Positions 25,601 through 40,600 of a stretch of DNA of 64,000 nt are shown here, piece after piece. The notes under the pieces are model-generated. The model made no database searches. It had not been told where the DNA came from and was given only the letters and a program-made list of their open reading frames with translations. A program made the position numbers and the translations under genes. The DNA is from Sitta carolinensis (lineage: Eukaryota; Chordata; Aves; Passeriformes; Sittidae): the NCBI GenBank assembly GCA_032173965.1, contig JAVUNC010000004.1, positions 61,853,501 to 61,917,500 on the forward strand. The letters run 5' to 3'. Each line of letters begins with the position of its first letter. Within the stretch, counting starts at the first letter, position 1.

Positions 25601-28600
25601 TTCTGAAAAAAACCTGCTTCCTGTGTTAATCTGAAATTATTAGGACTGTAGTTATATTACTGAAACTGGACAGGAATATGGAATCTGTTACAACAAGTAT
25701 GATTCTTTTAGCTTAAGAGGAACACAAAGTGAAGACTATTTGACCAGAGCTGCTGAAATAATTTTCATGAAAAAAGCCAGGTTTAGAATGAAAGTAATAT
25801 GCATTTTACATAAATATATCTGCCTCTCCCTAGAATCCTTTTCTATCTTTCAGATGTTTTTCCTTTTTACAATGCCCAAATATAAGGCAGATGATTTAAG
25901 AACATTTCAATCACACAAACTGGTGCATAAAAACAGTGATGGCAAAGGTAACAAATGGTTTTTGAAACAAGATACTCTTTTTCCCCATTAAATCATTTGA
26001 ACTATTTGAAATGTAAGTACTTGAGAATTTCTTTTTAAGATCATGAAAACACATTCAATGTCAAATTATTATTTCTACTTTGTGCGTAGAATATCAAACC
26101 TTATATATACAACTACAGTGGACAAATACTTTCTTTATACTATGTCACATGTGGAAGGGACCATATGGCAACATAAGAAAATCCTATAAAAACTGTGTAG
26201 CACTACTATGAATGCCTTTAGTGTTAGCAAAATCTAAAGGGAATAAATTTAAGAAAACTACACCAGAGAAGTGCACACATATGTACACAAAGTTGCTGCA
26301 TAACTCTACATTCTGTTGTCAGACACATTAACCCATGCTTAAATGCAAGAGCTTTGACACCTTCAAAAGTCAATGTTACGTTCTGAAACCTCTTCCCACA
26401 GGACAGGGCAACTATTGAAAGATTTATGCTAACTAAAAATCAAGGAACTCTATTCCTTGAACTTAATCTTCCTTTGATAAAATACTCTACTCCTCTCCAC
26501 AAAAAATTTTTCTCCTATAACAGCATTAATCAAATGGCTTCTGCCATGTTATGGGAAGCAAAGAAAATATATAATTTATCTTTAAAATATACATTTGATC
26601 TTACTACAAGAAAGAGTCTTGCAGGAATACGTGGAATATCCTGTTTGGCTATGCCTATACTACCACATTCAACACTGCCAAGGAAGGCGTCTCAGCACTC
26701 AAACTTGACTGTCTGCAGTGTCAAACTGCTGGAACAGACTCCAGCATGGTTTTGGCCCATGGAAACTAGCACTTCCCCAAACAATTCCTGGGCATGACCT
26801 GTGGTCAGAGCAAGCTAGAGACCATTCAATATGAGCAGTCTTTACAAGCTACCTTGTTTAGGTTTAAAAGTTCAATAATATGGATGTGAGAGGTTCTGTG
26901 CCAGGTGTTCTCCATGCCAAATATTTGCAAGTCTGTATAATTTGTTAGCATAGACACAGACATCGTGTTTAAATCATGGAACCTTGCACTGTGCTAGCTC
27001 TGTGGATCTACTGGAAGAAGGGCAACACTGACCCCTTCTTCCCATCCAAAGGAAACCTCAGTTCCAAAGGAATGGTACATACCTCAATATGCAGCAAGAA
27101 TCTAGCCCAGATACGTATATAGCTCATATATGCATATCTCATATACTCATATATAGATATATATCTAGCTCAAGAACTGGGGAGGGCTCCTGGGTCCCAC
27201 AGTTTTGTACATCCATTAACAGATAAAGGCATTTCTCAACCTATTTAGGGGTTAGAGAACTCGGCCACTGTTGGCATAGAAAGGACTCCTCAGCAGCATG
27301 AAGAGGAGAATGCACAACAGGATAGTGACAGGCAAGGACAAAGACTTTCTATTGCTCTCAAGCTTCTTAATTCCACACATGCAAACAAAACTGTCACTGT
27401 ACCCCTGCTGATGCATCCCCTGTGCCCTCTGAGGCTCCTGCATAACTGAGTGTGTTTTCTAAGCTTTCAAACCAAGAACCTGTATGACCTTTATCACCTC
27501 TTGGGGTGCACTTTTGCAGCACTCCCTCATAAGAATGCAACACTCTGAGTGGTTGTAAGACCCAAACTTGTAGTGACCCAACAGATGTGCAGAAGAGGAA
27601 TGCAGGCATGCAAACACTCAGGTTTGATCAAGTTAAGAGATTTATCATGGTGCTTAGCAAGGGTCTTAATCTCTTAATTATGCAATATTATTTATTACGC
27701 ATTCTCATAAGACACTTAATTCCTTCTTGTTTATGTATACTTATTAAACCAGGTTATCTCAGGTAGGTGGCAAGAGGGAGCAATGCACTGATACTATTCA
27801 GATATTGAATAATGGAACGTCTTAAACTTAATAAAAAATTTAAGTGTCGGTCAAAATTAAGATATTTTGACAACCAAACATTCAAACTGAGAAACGATGA
27901 TTAAAATCTTCAGAGTAGTGAGCAAAAAACCTGGTACAATGACTGTCTAGAAGATCATGATAAGCTAGTTAAACATGAAAGCTTTGCTTCCAAACACAAG
28001 ATTTGCCTTCCAACGAGCAGTTACTATGGCAAGGCTTAAGCAAAGCTTTGAGCCATTTCAGTTGAGGAGCTACCAAAACTCCAGCACCAGTCTCCAAAAC
28101 TCAAAAACTATCACCAAGTTTAAATGGCTTTGTAATATATTAAAAAGGAAATATCCTTAAGCATTCTTTATGTCAGCAGACTATAAACAAGTTAAACATC
28201 AAACTTCTACCATAGCATTTGACTGAAGCAGAAAGGCTTTTCCCATAAAGCTATTTTAACACAGACACACTCTTGAAAAACACAATAAAGTAACTAATTA
28301 TTTCTAAGTTATAAGATACAAGAACATACTTATCTAAACTTTGTAGTCATAACAGGAAATGTTTTATTGTGGTTACTACTAGAACTTAAAGCAATTATAA
28401 TATTGTATACTAATATATACTACCAGCTTTCCCTGAGAAGGATAAACTAACTGTAGAGGAGACTATGAACAGATTTTGTACCAGGACTTCTAGACCTCCT
28501 CCTCATTCAACATCCATGTTATATTGCCAACAAAAATCTGGTTATTACAAACAGATGTAATTTATGGGGTTTTTTTACACTATTTTCTCTATTCTATGGA

Positions 28601-31600
28601 CAGAAAAATTCTTAGAAAACAGTTAAGTCTTTGTCCAAATGGGTGCTCAAGTTAGAATCCAGGATGATTTCAGCTTTATTGTCAGTTACTACTCTTCCAC
28701 AGGCCATGGTTTCCCTAAGGTTAGCCCTTATGTGTACACTTCAAAGCATGGAATATGCAAGTAGACATAAAATACATACAATATAGGTTATCAGGCATTC
28801 CAACATCAAAGAGAAATGACATCTTAGAAGATAAAAGCCTTGATTAAATGATACATCAAAATAACTTTAATATCTTTAGCAGTACCTTACAAATTGTTTC
28901 ATTTAACATAGGTACTACTTATAGTCAGGAAGTACACACTATTATTCTGCACAAAAACACCATCTGAATGTTTTATGAATTATTTAATGAAATTAATAAG
29001 TAACTTACATGCTGACCCTGTAGAATAAATTTTAAGTAAAGGGAACGTGTATTAATTACAAAAAATATAATTTAGCAAGGAATATAGGATTTGCAAAGTA
29101 TATTAGAACCTCACCTGAGAAGCAACAATAAAAATAATAAAAAGCCTTATGCAATGCTAGCTCCTTGGTTCAAAATAGTCAGACAGACAACACTATAACA
29201 GCTTTCAGAAACTGCAACACACTGCTTAGATGTTGTCCATTCTTTTTAAAATTCTGGAATAGTGTTCAGATAATAGTGACAATATTTCTTAAACTTCTCC
29301 CTTCAGTGCAGGGGAGACACACAGGACACAGTATGTCCATGTTCTACAATAGAAGTGCCACAAGCTTACCTGCAGACTGAGCACTGTAAAGGGAAGGATC
29401 AACTAGAGGAATATTCTGAGGAGCAGGCTGAATGGTGTTACTTGTCACTCCTGCAATCAATGCAAAAAAATGGATGTGGATTATTTTTACTTATTGACTT
29501 TAAAAGTAAGCAGAAAACCAGAAAAGATATACCTTATGATTTTTCAAATTAAGCAGCTGATAGTGTACTAATTCTGAAACTGTGTAACATATAATTTTAA
29601 TGCTTTCACTTCAAATATGAATGTTTTATAAAATAAAACAGAAGAAAGTACAGATGGTCATCCATTTTACCAGAATTTCACAGAAATTTAATTTCAGACA
29701 TTAAGAAAAAAAAAAAAAAGAAAATACTAGTCCAAGAGACACTGGTTAAAAGTGTCCGAAGTACTGAGAAAAATCTGTTAAAGACAAGTGTAAGTAACCT
29801 TTTATATTTGAAACATAAATTCGACATTCTAATACCAGAGGCAGACTATGTCATTGTACTTTTAAAGCCCAGTGCCAGTCACCTCAGACTTGCAAACTAT
29901 CTCCTTCCTAGCTCCCTTGAAAACAATTAGTGAGAATAAAAAAGCTAGGTAAGTTTAAAAGGCAAGTAACAGTGCTAGAAGTTAAGAAACAGCACATTAT
30001 GCTGCGAGGCATTCTTGTACCTGCATTCCTATTTTAGGTACACTCACTTGCTTTGATCCAAAATTGTACTTTTGTAACATGTCCAGAACATACCAGACTA
30101 GCATAAAGTTATTTCTCCAACATCTGCTGTCTAGGAAGAGGGCATAATCACTTTTCTAAATTACATAATTCCATTGAACAATTGGTGGGGTTAAAACTAT
30201 GTAATGCACAGAATTCATGTATTCCAACAAGGTACATATGGCACAATTTCAGATCTGGTAAAAAAATACCAAACCCATACGCTCCCTCCCACACCCCAAA
30301 AACCCTCCACCTATCTGAAGGATTTCCCTTTGGATAAAGGTGAAAAAATGAGCATCCTGAACTCTTCATAAGGTGAAGCATTTTTGAAATGAGAAAGTAA
30401 AAGAAAAGGAGGGACTGCGTGACAAAGATCTCGTATGTTTGATAACATAAAAATGTATCTGAATAATAAATGATCACCAGGATTGAAATCATGAGATTTT
30501 AGTTTTTTAGTCTTATTAGCCATTAATTAATAATACTACTCTATGATTATTATAATAAGGTCCCATAAGGTAAAAAAAGTTGTATTCACCAATCACATTT
30601 TTTTTTTTTTTTTTTTTTTTTTTAGTACAGCATTTGGGAAGCAACTTGGAATTTTTAAGAACTTGGTTTTGGTCCAAAAAATTACACGTAGTAGTAACAA
30701 GGATGTAGGAGGTAATATGTTTAGCTGTAGGGACAAAATTCCCATTAATAATATTGTCTGAAGTCAATCACACTAAAGTACTTGCATGGGAAAAGGGGCA
30801 CAAGCCAAACCATTATGAATGGTACATCAGGCACGATTGTTACTGGGTTGTAACAATTTCAAGGCTGTGTTGGATAAGATCCCACGTGAAGAACAGCAGC
30901 CTATCTGCATGGGGAAAGCTACACATGAAATGAAGTAATACTGAAAAACTGAAAGATTCAAATTGTGCTTTACAGTACAGATGTTGCAATGCAACACCAT
31001 TTCACTGATTTAAGACAAATTCTGTCTGCAAGAACAGTCAGCCAATATACGTCTTCTGTAAAAGTGCTCCAAATTATGATTTGCTTATTTTAAGAAAACA
31101 TAAAAAAATATTTCCAACGGCATTTTTAAAATCTAAGCTTATGAAGATGCTTTTGCCATACAATACTGTGTTATTCTACTTTATATGTGATGGACTAGAA
31201 TTTGGGCAAAAATTCATCTCCCAGTAGAGGCATAGATTTCTCAGGTGTGATTTGGACATACCTGTGTTATGAGGTACTTCAGCAGCTGGAGTGTTGGCTG
31301 GTGCATGGGCACCTGGTGGTATATGTATGCCAGTGTAATTACTAGTTGGTATGTTGTTAGCCTCATATGCAGATGATGATGATGATGATGGAGTTGCTCC
31401 ACTATGGACAGAAGAGGACCCCGCTTCTTCCCTTTCAGCATCTCCTAAAATGATACAAAACACGAATTACTGCAACTAGGAAAACTCTGGCTTTCCTTAA
31501 AACCTCCTTTCATATTTTTATTGCTAAAAAAATTGCCACCACACAGTGTGACACAAACATCAACCCAAACCACATAATGTAGATTTGAAATGGTAAAAAG

Positions 31601-34600
31601 CAACGTACTATACAATAAACATCTAGAAGCACACATACTTTCAAAGATCTCTTCTGTTCAGCTTGAAGAATCATTTCCTTGTCTGAATAGAAGCTGTCTC
31701 ATTAGAACAATTCATTATACTTTCATGTTCTGCACCCATAGAAGTTGAACAAGTTATTATAAATAGGCAATAATCCACATTTTAGCATACAGATGAACCA
31801 GAATATGGAAAACTGTATTTGCCTTCCAAACTCCTCATAAAAGCCTACACAGTGCCAATTCTTTTACCCAAAATCAAACCACAAACACACAGGAATGGGG
31901 AGGAACTTTGGTAAAGTAATACCAAACGAGAAACTAAATGCAGCTTAGCCAAGTCATAATTGCATTTAGAACAGTTAGAATACATAATGAGCTACAAGAA
32001 TAATGAGGTTCAATACATCCCATAGCATGTACAAAGAACATACATATTTTTTAATCTAGTCACGTTCTTAAGGTTTTGGTTTACTTTATTTAATATTGCT
32101 TTAAAGGCTAAGGATCCAGTCAATTCACAATATATGGCTGATTCCCGTTCTTTCATTTGAATTCAGTTCAGTTTAAAACAACGAATTTTCATTTACTGTG
32201 TATGTGCTCACCTGTATCAATAATGTCAGATGGAACAAGCACAGTCTTGGGAATTGCTTATTTAACAGCCAGTGCTTGAAAGGGAACAAAAAAATATGGG
32301 AGGACAAAACTTGTATGTGTGTAGAGCTAGCAAAAGAGGTATTTTTTTAAGAAATCCACATTGAGCTTCAACTACACAAGACTATGTGTTAAGCAAACAC
32401 TTCCACTGCTTAATAATTAAATGGTCTACTATTAAAAATATTACTATTATAAACATCAGAATTGTTTCCCACATAAGTTCTTCTTCCTCCCAGAAGAAAA
32501 AAATCACATGCTACCTTTATGAAAAATGCCTAAATACCTTCAAATTTACAATACAATTTATAAAGAAAGAAAGAAAAAAAAAAATCTATAAAGCAGACTA
32601 AACCCAAGTATTGCTATTAAAGCATTTTTAGTGCACTTTAATAAATACACTCTGGTACTGTGACACAATTTTTGACACATGCAAATGAACACCTGACAGG
32701 TTTCTGGAAGACAAAGAATATCTTAATGTGCCAGATTTTTCTTTTGCTGTATTTTTTGTTCGTAACTCATACTGCAGTATCGTGTGGCTAACATGCAAGG
32801 AAATAAAGTTAAATATCTGAAAACTGGCAAAAAGAAGGTGAGATTCAAGAGTAAACATTGCGTATGCCATCTTTTAAATAACAATGCAATGATAGGAAAC
32901 CAATGTTTAAATGCTGCATTTTTCACTGGTTTTGGTGTTAACTGAAAAAAAAAAAAAACAACAAAAAAAACACACACACACACAAACAAACAAACAAACA
33001 AACAAAAAAAAAAAACCAAAAAAAAAAAAACCAAAAGGGTTTCACAAAGAAATAATGAACAAAACCAGAGCCTTACTATACACAAAATGAATAAAATAGT
33101 TACACACAAGACACATCATGCAGTCCGAAGGTGAGGCTGCAAATATTACTTGTAACACTGTTACCAGTTATTTACGGCTTGGTCAAATTGTAGCTATAAA
33201 GTTGGATTTACCAAGCTGGGTGTCTGCTTCAAGCTAGGATTTTAGGAAAGCTGTTGTAAAAATTACTAAGTGACTCTTGTGAGTGAGGCAGTGAGAGAAA
33301 ACATGCTTCCACTGTTCTTAGTATCTGAGTTATGAGAAATTACCTGTAAATTCATGCCCATATTTGACCTGTTAATGCATTTATTTCTTTATTTTGCCCC
33401 TTGTGGCTTCCTGTTGCCCTAATCTGGTTCTCAAGGCATATTCTGATTCCTTTCTCTGCACTAGGATTACGTATCTGCAACCCCTGGCCACACACTTGTG
33501 TCCCTCTTGCACTGCTCCCATTTTCTCTCCAAGCCATTCCCAGTTTCAGTGTCCAACCTCCTCCCTGCATCTACTCCCTCCTGTAAGAGTTCAATGCTGT
33601 GGGCAACACTGGCCATGGAAGAAATGAACTCAAAGGGTTAATGTCTGGCAGTGTTAAAAACAACAAAAAAAAGGGTTAGAAATGATAACCAATAGTGCCT
33701 GCAAGAGGCAAATTCACAAATGGGCAATCAACTTTTCAATCAGGTATATTTATCAAAAAATTAAGCTCAACTATTTGATTTCTCATTGTGCAATTGGCCA
33801 ATGTTAAAACTGTATTAAACATAAAAGCAGTTCTGTTTAAGTTAACTCTCCTTAGGTTTTTAAAGTGCCCAAATATCATAAAAGTGTTTTAACTATTCTT
33901 TCTGCAAAGCAAATATTTAAAATATTCTTTATCAAAGACTAAAGTATTAGAAACATTTTAAGATACCCACTCTCAGTATTTGTTTTTAACAAAAAACACT
34001 CTCAGAATAGTTTTTAACAGTAGTGCCAGATAAAAGATTTTCACATTGCTATAAAAGAACATTTAAGCTAATAGAGATTTTATATTCTATGGTTAGAATG
34101 TCACTAACATAATTGAAAAAAAAAATCTTTTACAAGGAATGGAAAAGAATGTTAAAAAATTAGAAAATTATTTTCTCATGCAGCAGTAATAACCTAGAAT
34201 TTAAAGTTCCTTACAATTTGCTTAAAGATGCTGGAATTAGGCTGTGAAACAGTGACACAATTATTTTACATTTCATTTCAGCCCCAGCTGAGTTTCTTGT
34301 CTTGGAACCTCATCAGCTTTTGTTGCTGAGTCCCAGCATAATGAATTCACTAGCTCTTTAAACTTTCTGCAGAGCTACAGTATATCCAGACCACCTGTTT
34401 GTGTTTTTTAAAATTACTTATTTACTGAAGGCAAGACTTGGTGAAGTAATCACCAACCATCATACCCAACCATCCGAAGATACTTTTAAACAAACAGAGG
34501 ATTCTCAAGGCTTAATGGCATTCCCTTTTCTAGTGTCAGCAACCACCAATCATAACTTAATTACAACAGCTCAGAGCACTAAACATAAAATTAGCAAAAT

Positions 34601-37600
34601 TTTTTTAAGAAGTCCTGACTCCAGTTTTCTGGACTCCTATTTTTAATGAGTTTAGAGAATTTTAATCTATCATTTTTGTTCTGTCTCATTCTGCTGTGTT
34701 GTTTCTCTTTTGCTTGAGATGTTGCTAAAAGATTTACAATGTAAGGTTCTATTTGAACACTGCTTTTAAAAAACAAACCAAACATGTAATTTTTTCCACA
34801 ACATTGAGAAATGAACTAAAAAAAATCCATCAACTTTTCCCACACTGTTCTTTTTACAAGATGGAACTATTAAGGTTTTCTGAAATTCTGTAATAGAAAT
34901 GTAGCCTACATATTATATATTGCAATGAAGGTGATTGCATTTAATGTACTTACTATGGCTATAGTAAGGCTATTTAGGAACTTTTTTCATATTCCCATAT
35001 TTTTTCCATTAGTGTAAAATCCTGTTGGATGACCTAGGGCTAAACAGTAAGTAACCTTTATGCGTACTCTAGGACTTGTATTCCAACTGCATTAATAAAT
35101 TAAGCATGTCATTTTATGGTTTCCATGGTGGCATCCTGACAAAAGCATCCATAAATCCAACAGGAGAACTGCATAAAGCATGCCTATGTAACTGTAAAAA
35201 CATCTCCAAGAGTTACAGTATGGTTTTCAAGAATCACAAAAAAAATAACACTTTGGAAAAAAATGGTAATTTGTCAAGCTACAGAGACCTAGTTTCACTC
35301 TGTTTAAACAGACTTTTTCCACATGCTAGGGGAGGAAGAAAATGAGCAAGCAGAAAGGAATGGGGAAGGTCCAGTCATACATTCAAACAATACTGCTTTT
35401 CTTCTTGTGATGCACAAAGGGGAACTGAAACTCTTTTGTACTGATTCTTCTCATAAAAATTAGTTTGCATAAAATTTTTGTCTTGATTATATGAGACATT
35501 ATGGACACCTACACTATGGAGCTAACTGTAAAAAGTAAACATCAACACATATTTTTCATTTCATTTCTCAAAAAACTAGGAGTGCAACAAAATCTCTCTA
35601 CATGAAATACAATTCAACAACAAAAAACATATTGCCAAGTTATAGATCTTACAGGCTCCCTATCAAAATGGATGCTAAAATTTTGATTTGCTCAGCATTT
35701 GCATCCTTTTTAAGCTGCATGTGGACATAACCTGGGAATGAAAGCAAAGTCTTCACTAATTCCCATTACTGCCTGTAATCAACTGCAACAAATACCAAGG
35801 ATTTGAGGAAAGCCTGAATTCTGCTTTCCTTCCCACAACAGTTTCTTCTGTAGCCTTGAGCAAGTTAGTTACCTCTGTACATTAATAAAATGAAGAAAGA
35901 GCCTATTTATTGCTTTTGAGAAATAATTAGCTTCTACAAGTAGCGCACATGGATTTTGAGCAAAAGCTTTGTAATGTTTATTTAGAAATCCTATTTTCGC
36001 AGTTGTTTAAAATTCATAGTCTGCTTCACTTACTCAGGTCAGCCGTACCACACTAGGAGCCAGACTGCTAAAGAAGCACCCACTTAAAGCTGGAAATATT
36101 TAACTGAGCTATTTGTAATATTCAGTATAACAAGAGATTTCTCCCTCACATGTTGCATTCTACATTAAATCATCAATCTGGTGTAATTTAACAAAGATGA
36201 GGTGATGTTTGCAGAGGGAGTTGCATCATAAGTGTCTCTTGCTACAGCTGCATGGACAGTTAAGAAACCTGCCTTGGAAAAGACTGTATGTTGAAGCAGA
36301 AATTAGTTTGCTAGTGCTTCATTTCAAATACAGCTCTGCCTAGACTGGAGCACATTTCAGTGGGTAAGATAGCCATTCCAGTGTTTAAACTGTAGGGTGC
36401 CTTTAGGTTAGGAAAACACAGTAACAAGAATAAACAAGTAGCTTGGAAATAAAACTATCATACTCAGTATTTGTTCACAAATATTTGAATTTACTAATGC
36501 TGCAGTGTTTTTGGAGTACTAATATATAAACAGTATTTTATCCAGGAAACTGCAAATAAATTACATTTGCCACCCAGGCTCTTAGACACTATAAAGATAA
36601 TAATAAACTGAAACAGATGTTCAGGACACGTTCTCCTTTAAAAAAAATCATTATAAATATCTTTTTTTTTAATGTAACAATGTCCAGGACATATAAATTA
36701 CAATGTGGAGATACACCAAAACGTGAGATTGCATGATGAAAAGATTGAAAACCAGAAGAAAAACTAGTTTTCTAATGTTTTTACATGTTTACAACAAAAG
36801 TAACGAGCAGAAAATTACAAGCCTACTGGTAACTTACTAGAAGTAAATTACAAGTTCAGACTTCAAAATCCACTCAAGACTCAGTTATAGATCCCAAACA
36901 CAAATGAATGTAAACAAGCAAATAATTACTATTATGTGTATATACATCTATATTTTGTATATGTGCACAAGTATAAATACACTGCTCACCTATATGAATA
37001 CATATGTTCACAAAACTTTATATAGCCACCCCTATAAGGTGGCTCTACAGGTTAGATACAAGCCACACTCCACAAGCTAGATCTTTCCCTTTTCACTGTA
37101 GATTTGTTTATTGGCCCTTTTTTATTTGGAGAAATTTGTATTACTAAAACAAAGCTTAAGAGAGAAATTAGCATCAACTTAATTGACAAGTCAAAAGTCT
37201 CACATGCCAACTCAGAAGAAAATTAGAAATTATTTGATGATCTCAGTTGTTCCACTAGGTATGTGAAGAATGATAAACAGAGGTTGTCATTGTGCAGAAT
37301 TAGTCTGTTATAATCTGCACAGTGAAAATATCCATTCCAATGATATCCTACTTCATAAGAGATCAACCTTTGAAATCTGTATTCAATCTGCATTGTGGAG
37401 GAAAGTAAACAAACTGATCACTACCAAAACCAATGAAACTGATCAGGAAACCAAAACAACTTGTTCTTATACACATTCAGTTTGGTTAAGTGGATGTCTT
37501 GGAAATCACCTCCTTAACTGTTAAAGCGGGAACCTCAAGCAATCCTGTACAGGAAGCTCAGGTAGCCAGAGGGAGCAACTGAAAACACAAGGAAAAGGAA

Positions 37601-40600
37601 GATGAGTGAGAAAGAGGGATAAAATCCAACTCAGTAAGAGTAGGGCATAAACCTGTTTTGAAACTGGCATAACTACACAGGGAAAAAGGAGCTGTCTCAC
37701 AAGCAGGTCCTTGCTTTGAAGTTGAATTATCTTGCAATCAGTCCATTTTTAACTCCTACTTAACTTCTGAGAGAGGATAAAGTGGCGAAGGAACCTAACT
37801 TTACAAAACAGATTTAAAAGAAGGACTGTGGTTAGTGTTAAAGAAATGTATGGTTCTGGCTCAAAGCTGACAATGCCTTCTTAGAGAGTAGCTGTATTCA
37901 AAACAATAATCTCCACTACAAAGAAAAGAATATTTTATTTAATAAGTCAATCACACAGTAAGGTCCAATAAAAATAACAGCAGGAGAAGCTGAAAAGAAG
38001 TAGAAAGCAGCCCATTGTGACTGGAACATCAAGTGGGGAAGCTGTGCTCCCTGAAGAACTGTGCATACCACCACTTCACCTTGGCACAGCCTTCTGCTCT
38101 CTTAAAAAGAAAAGGGAAACACGTACCAAAACTCTCTCCTTCCATTCCAATGGGGCCAGGCTGAGGAGTCTCTCCATTCTTTAAGCAGTTATGGATGTAT
38201 GCTGCCTTCCACCTGGCGTACTTCCTGTGCTGGGCATTCTGGGGAAGGGAAAAGGCCAGCCGTTTTAACCACTCACTTCTGCAAATTAATGCATTCAAAA
38301 CAGAAACAAACACCATTTCCACTTTCCCTGTTGTCACTGGACACCCTTTTAAAGATAAACAATGTGTAAAATTAATAAATGAATTTTAAAAAAAAATAAT
38401 TAAAATAACAGCTCTAACAAGATCTCAGCATGAAAGGAAAGTGTGGAGATCTTCAATTAACACAGCATATCAAGAAAAGGAAATAAATTATACCAAGAAC
38501 ATCTATATGGAAGGCACAGCACTGTGTAGTAATTACTGACATGAAGTAATGAAGAAAGCTTCCTATCTCCATAAACTTAAGATTATTTACTTTATATTTA
38601 AATACTTGAAACTTAAAATGCTACTGCTGCTGATCAGAAATATGAAGTCTAATTATATTGTTTTAAAATATAAAGTTCCATTTAAAAGCATGAATACAGA
38701 AAGGCTGATGTAACTGCAGATTAAATTGATCTGTTTGCAATATTCTATGATATTAGGATTTTTCATTTTGTTTTTAAAATATACTTTACTGTTCCTAGGT
38801 ACAAGTTTTAACATGTCAAAATATGAAAGGAAGATTGGCCACTCTGTATCTCCTGGGACTGTTACAATAGTGTTTAATCCAGGAAGACCTGTCAATTGAT
38901 GCAAGAAATATTAAACTGATTATGCAAATCAACTACTTTGTCAAAAGTTGTATGGGAAAAAACCAATTCTCACAGTTATGAGGTAATATAAATCAAGGAA
39001 CAAGACTGAATATAAACAGATGAGAAATGTGGAAGGATGAGTGGAATCATTTGCCCAAATGAACAATGCAGGTTGGGATAGCATGCTTCACACCAACACC
39101 AAATTTTTTAAAATTAATTTTTTATTTTAAAAAATTAAAAATTAATTTGGAAATTAAATGCAAAGTTTCTAAGAAATTAATGAACTGAAATTCAATACTG
39201 TACTGCACAAAGCCTATTGCACTGTCACCTAGAAAAAGGTTGAGAGATGCAATACAAAAGGTATCTCCAGCGAGCTACCTTCCTCATATTTAATACACTG
39301 TATCACCCAGAATGTTCACCCAGTCCAGGAGAAAGACCTGGTCTTCATTTTTGAAAACAAGATGTTCTCCAGAAAAAAAGCCTATTCTGATGACATATTT
39401 ATTAAAATGCATTCACTCTACCGCAAAAAGGAGAAGTGCAATTGAAAAACATGGCTTTCTTTATGACAATTTTTTAATAATAATTTCTGGTCAGTCATTG
39501 TTATAAATTAAATTCCTGCATTTTTAACAAACACTCTAGAAGCCACAAAGTGCAGAAAACACATACCCAGAGTATGCTACTTCTAGGAAAGATTATTATG
39601 AATACTTAAGAGCCTGTACATCTCTATTGTAATATGGCGATTATTGACTGACAAAACGTGAAGATGCTGTTGCATCAGGTGTCCATCCCAGGCACTGGCA
39701 ACCCAGCATGGCAGGAGTGGTGTCTGTGAGGAGAGCCAGGGCTGCCCCACACTGGATAAAAGCAGCTCCAGTGCACCCACCTCGGGACACAGCTGAGACC
39801 CTTGGCCATCAGGTGGTGCCCTTGGGAGAGCATATTTAACCACCCCCAACCCCCATACCCAAGATGCTGGATGGAGAAAGGAGAAGGGAACAAAGTGTTT
39901 TATGTTTGTCCTGCATCCCGACTGCAAAGCTTACCATTCCAGAACTGGGCAGTGAAATGGTGTCGGGTTTGGTTTGTTTTTAACATGCACTGCTGACCCT
40001 TTTCAGAAGGCTGCCCTATTGAATGAATGTTCCTGCTGAGGTAAATGAAAAGAATGCTGCTATTGCAGAGCTTCCTACTGCTCTGATCTAAGATGGGTTT
40101 TGCAAAACACATCTACCAGAAAATCCTTTTGCCTAGTTCTAATATGGAGATACAGAACAACCACTCTTCATCTGTGACACATTCCATTCATACTACCCAA
40201 TAATCAATCACTCGCCATTTAAAAACACATATATTACACTCAACACCCATTTTCTGATTCTAGGTGTCAGATATCTGCTTTTTATGCCTTCTGCTGTTGA
40301 TTTAAAAGCCTTTTAATAGTTGATAGTCCATACATATGAAGGCAATTTCAATTATCTATTGAGAAAATAGGCAGGTGGCCTGAATATAGATGTCATACTC
40401 TAAAACCAGGGGTCAGGCTGAGTGTGTATCAGGCTAACAAAAACTTCTGCAAAAGTCTAAGACAGTCAAGTCATACTTCTCACATCATCCCTTTACATGA
40501 GAAGGGATAAGGCAACTGTTGAAATATAACAATGCTATACAGAAGAGCAAGTATTTTCTCTATTTTTTATTACATGCTTTTTTACCATCAGTGTTCACCA

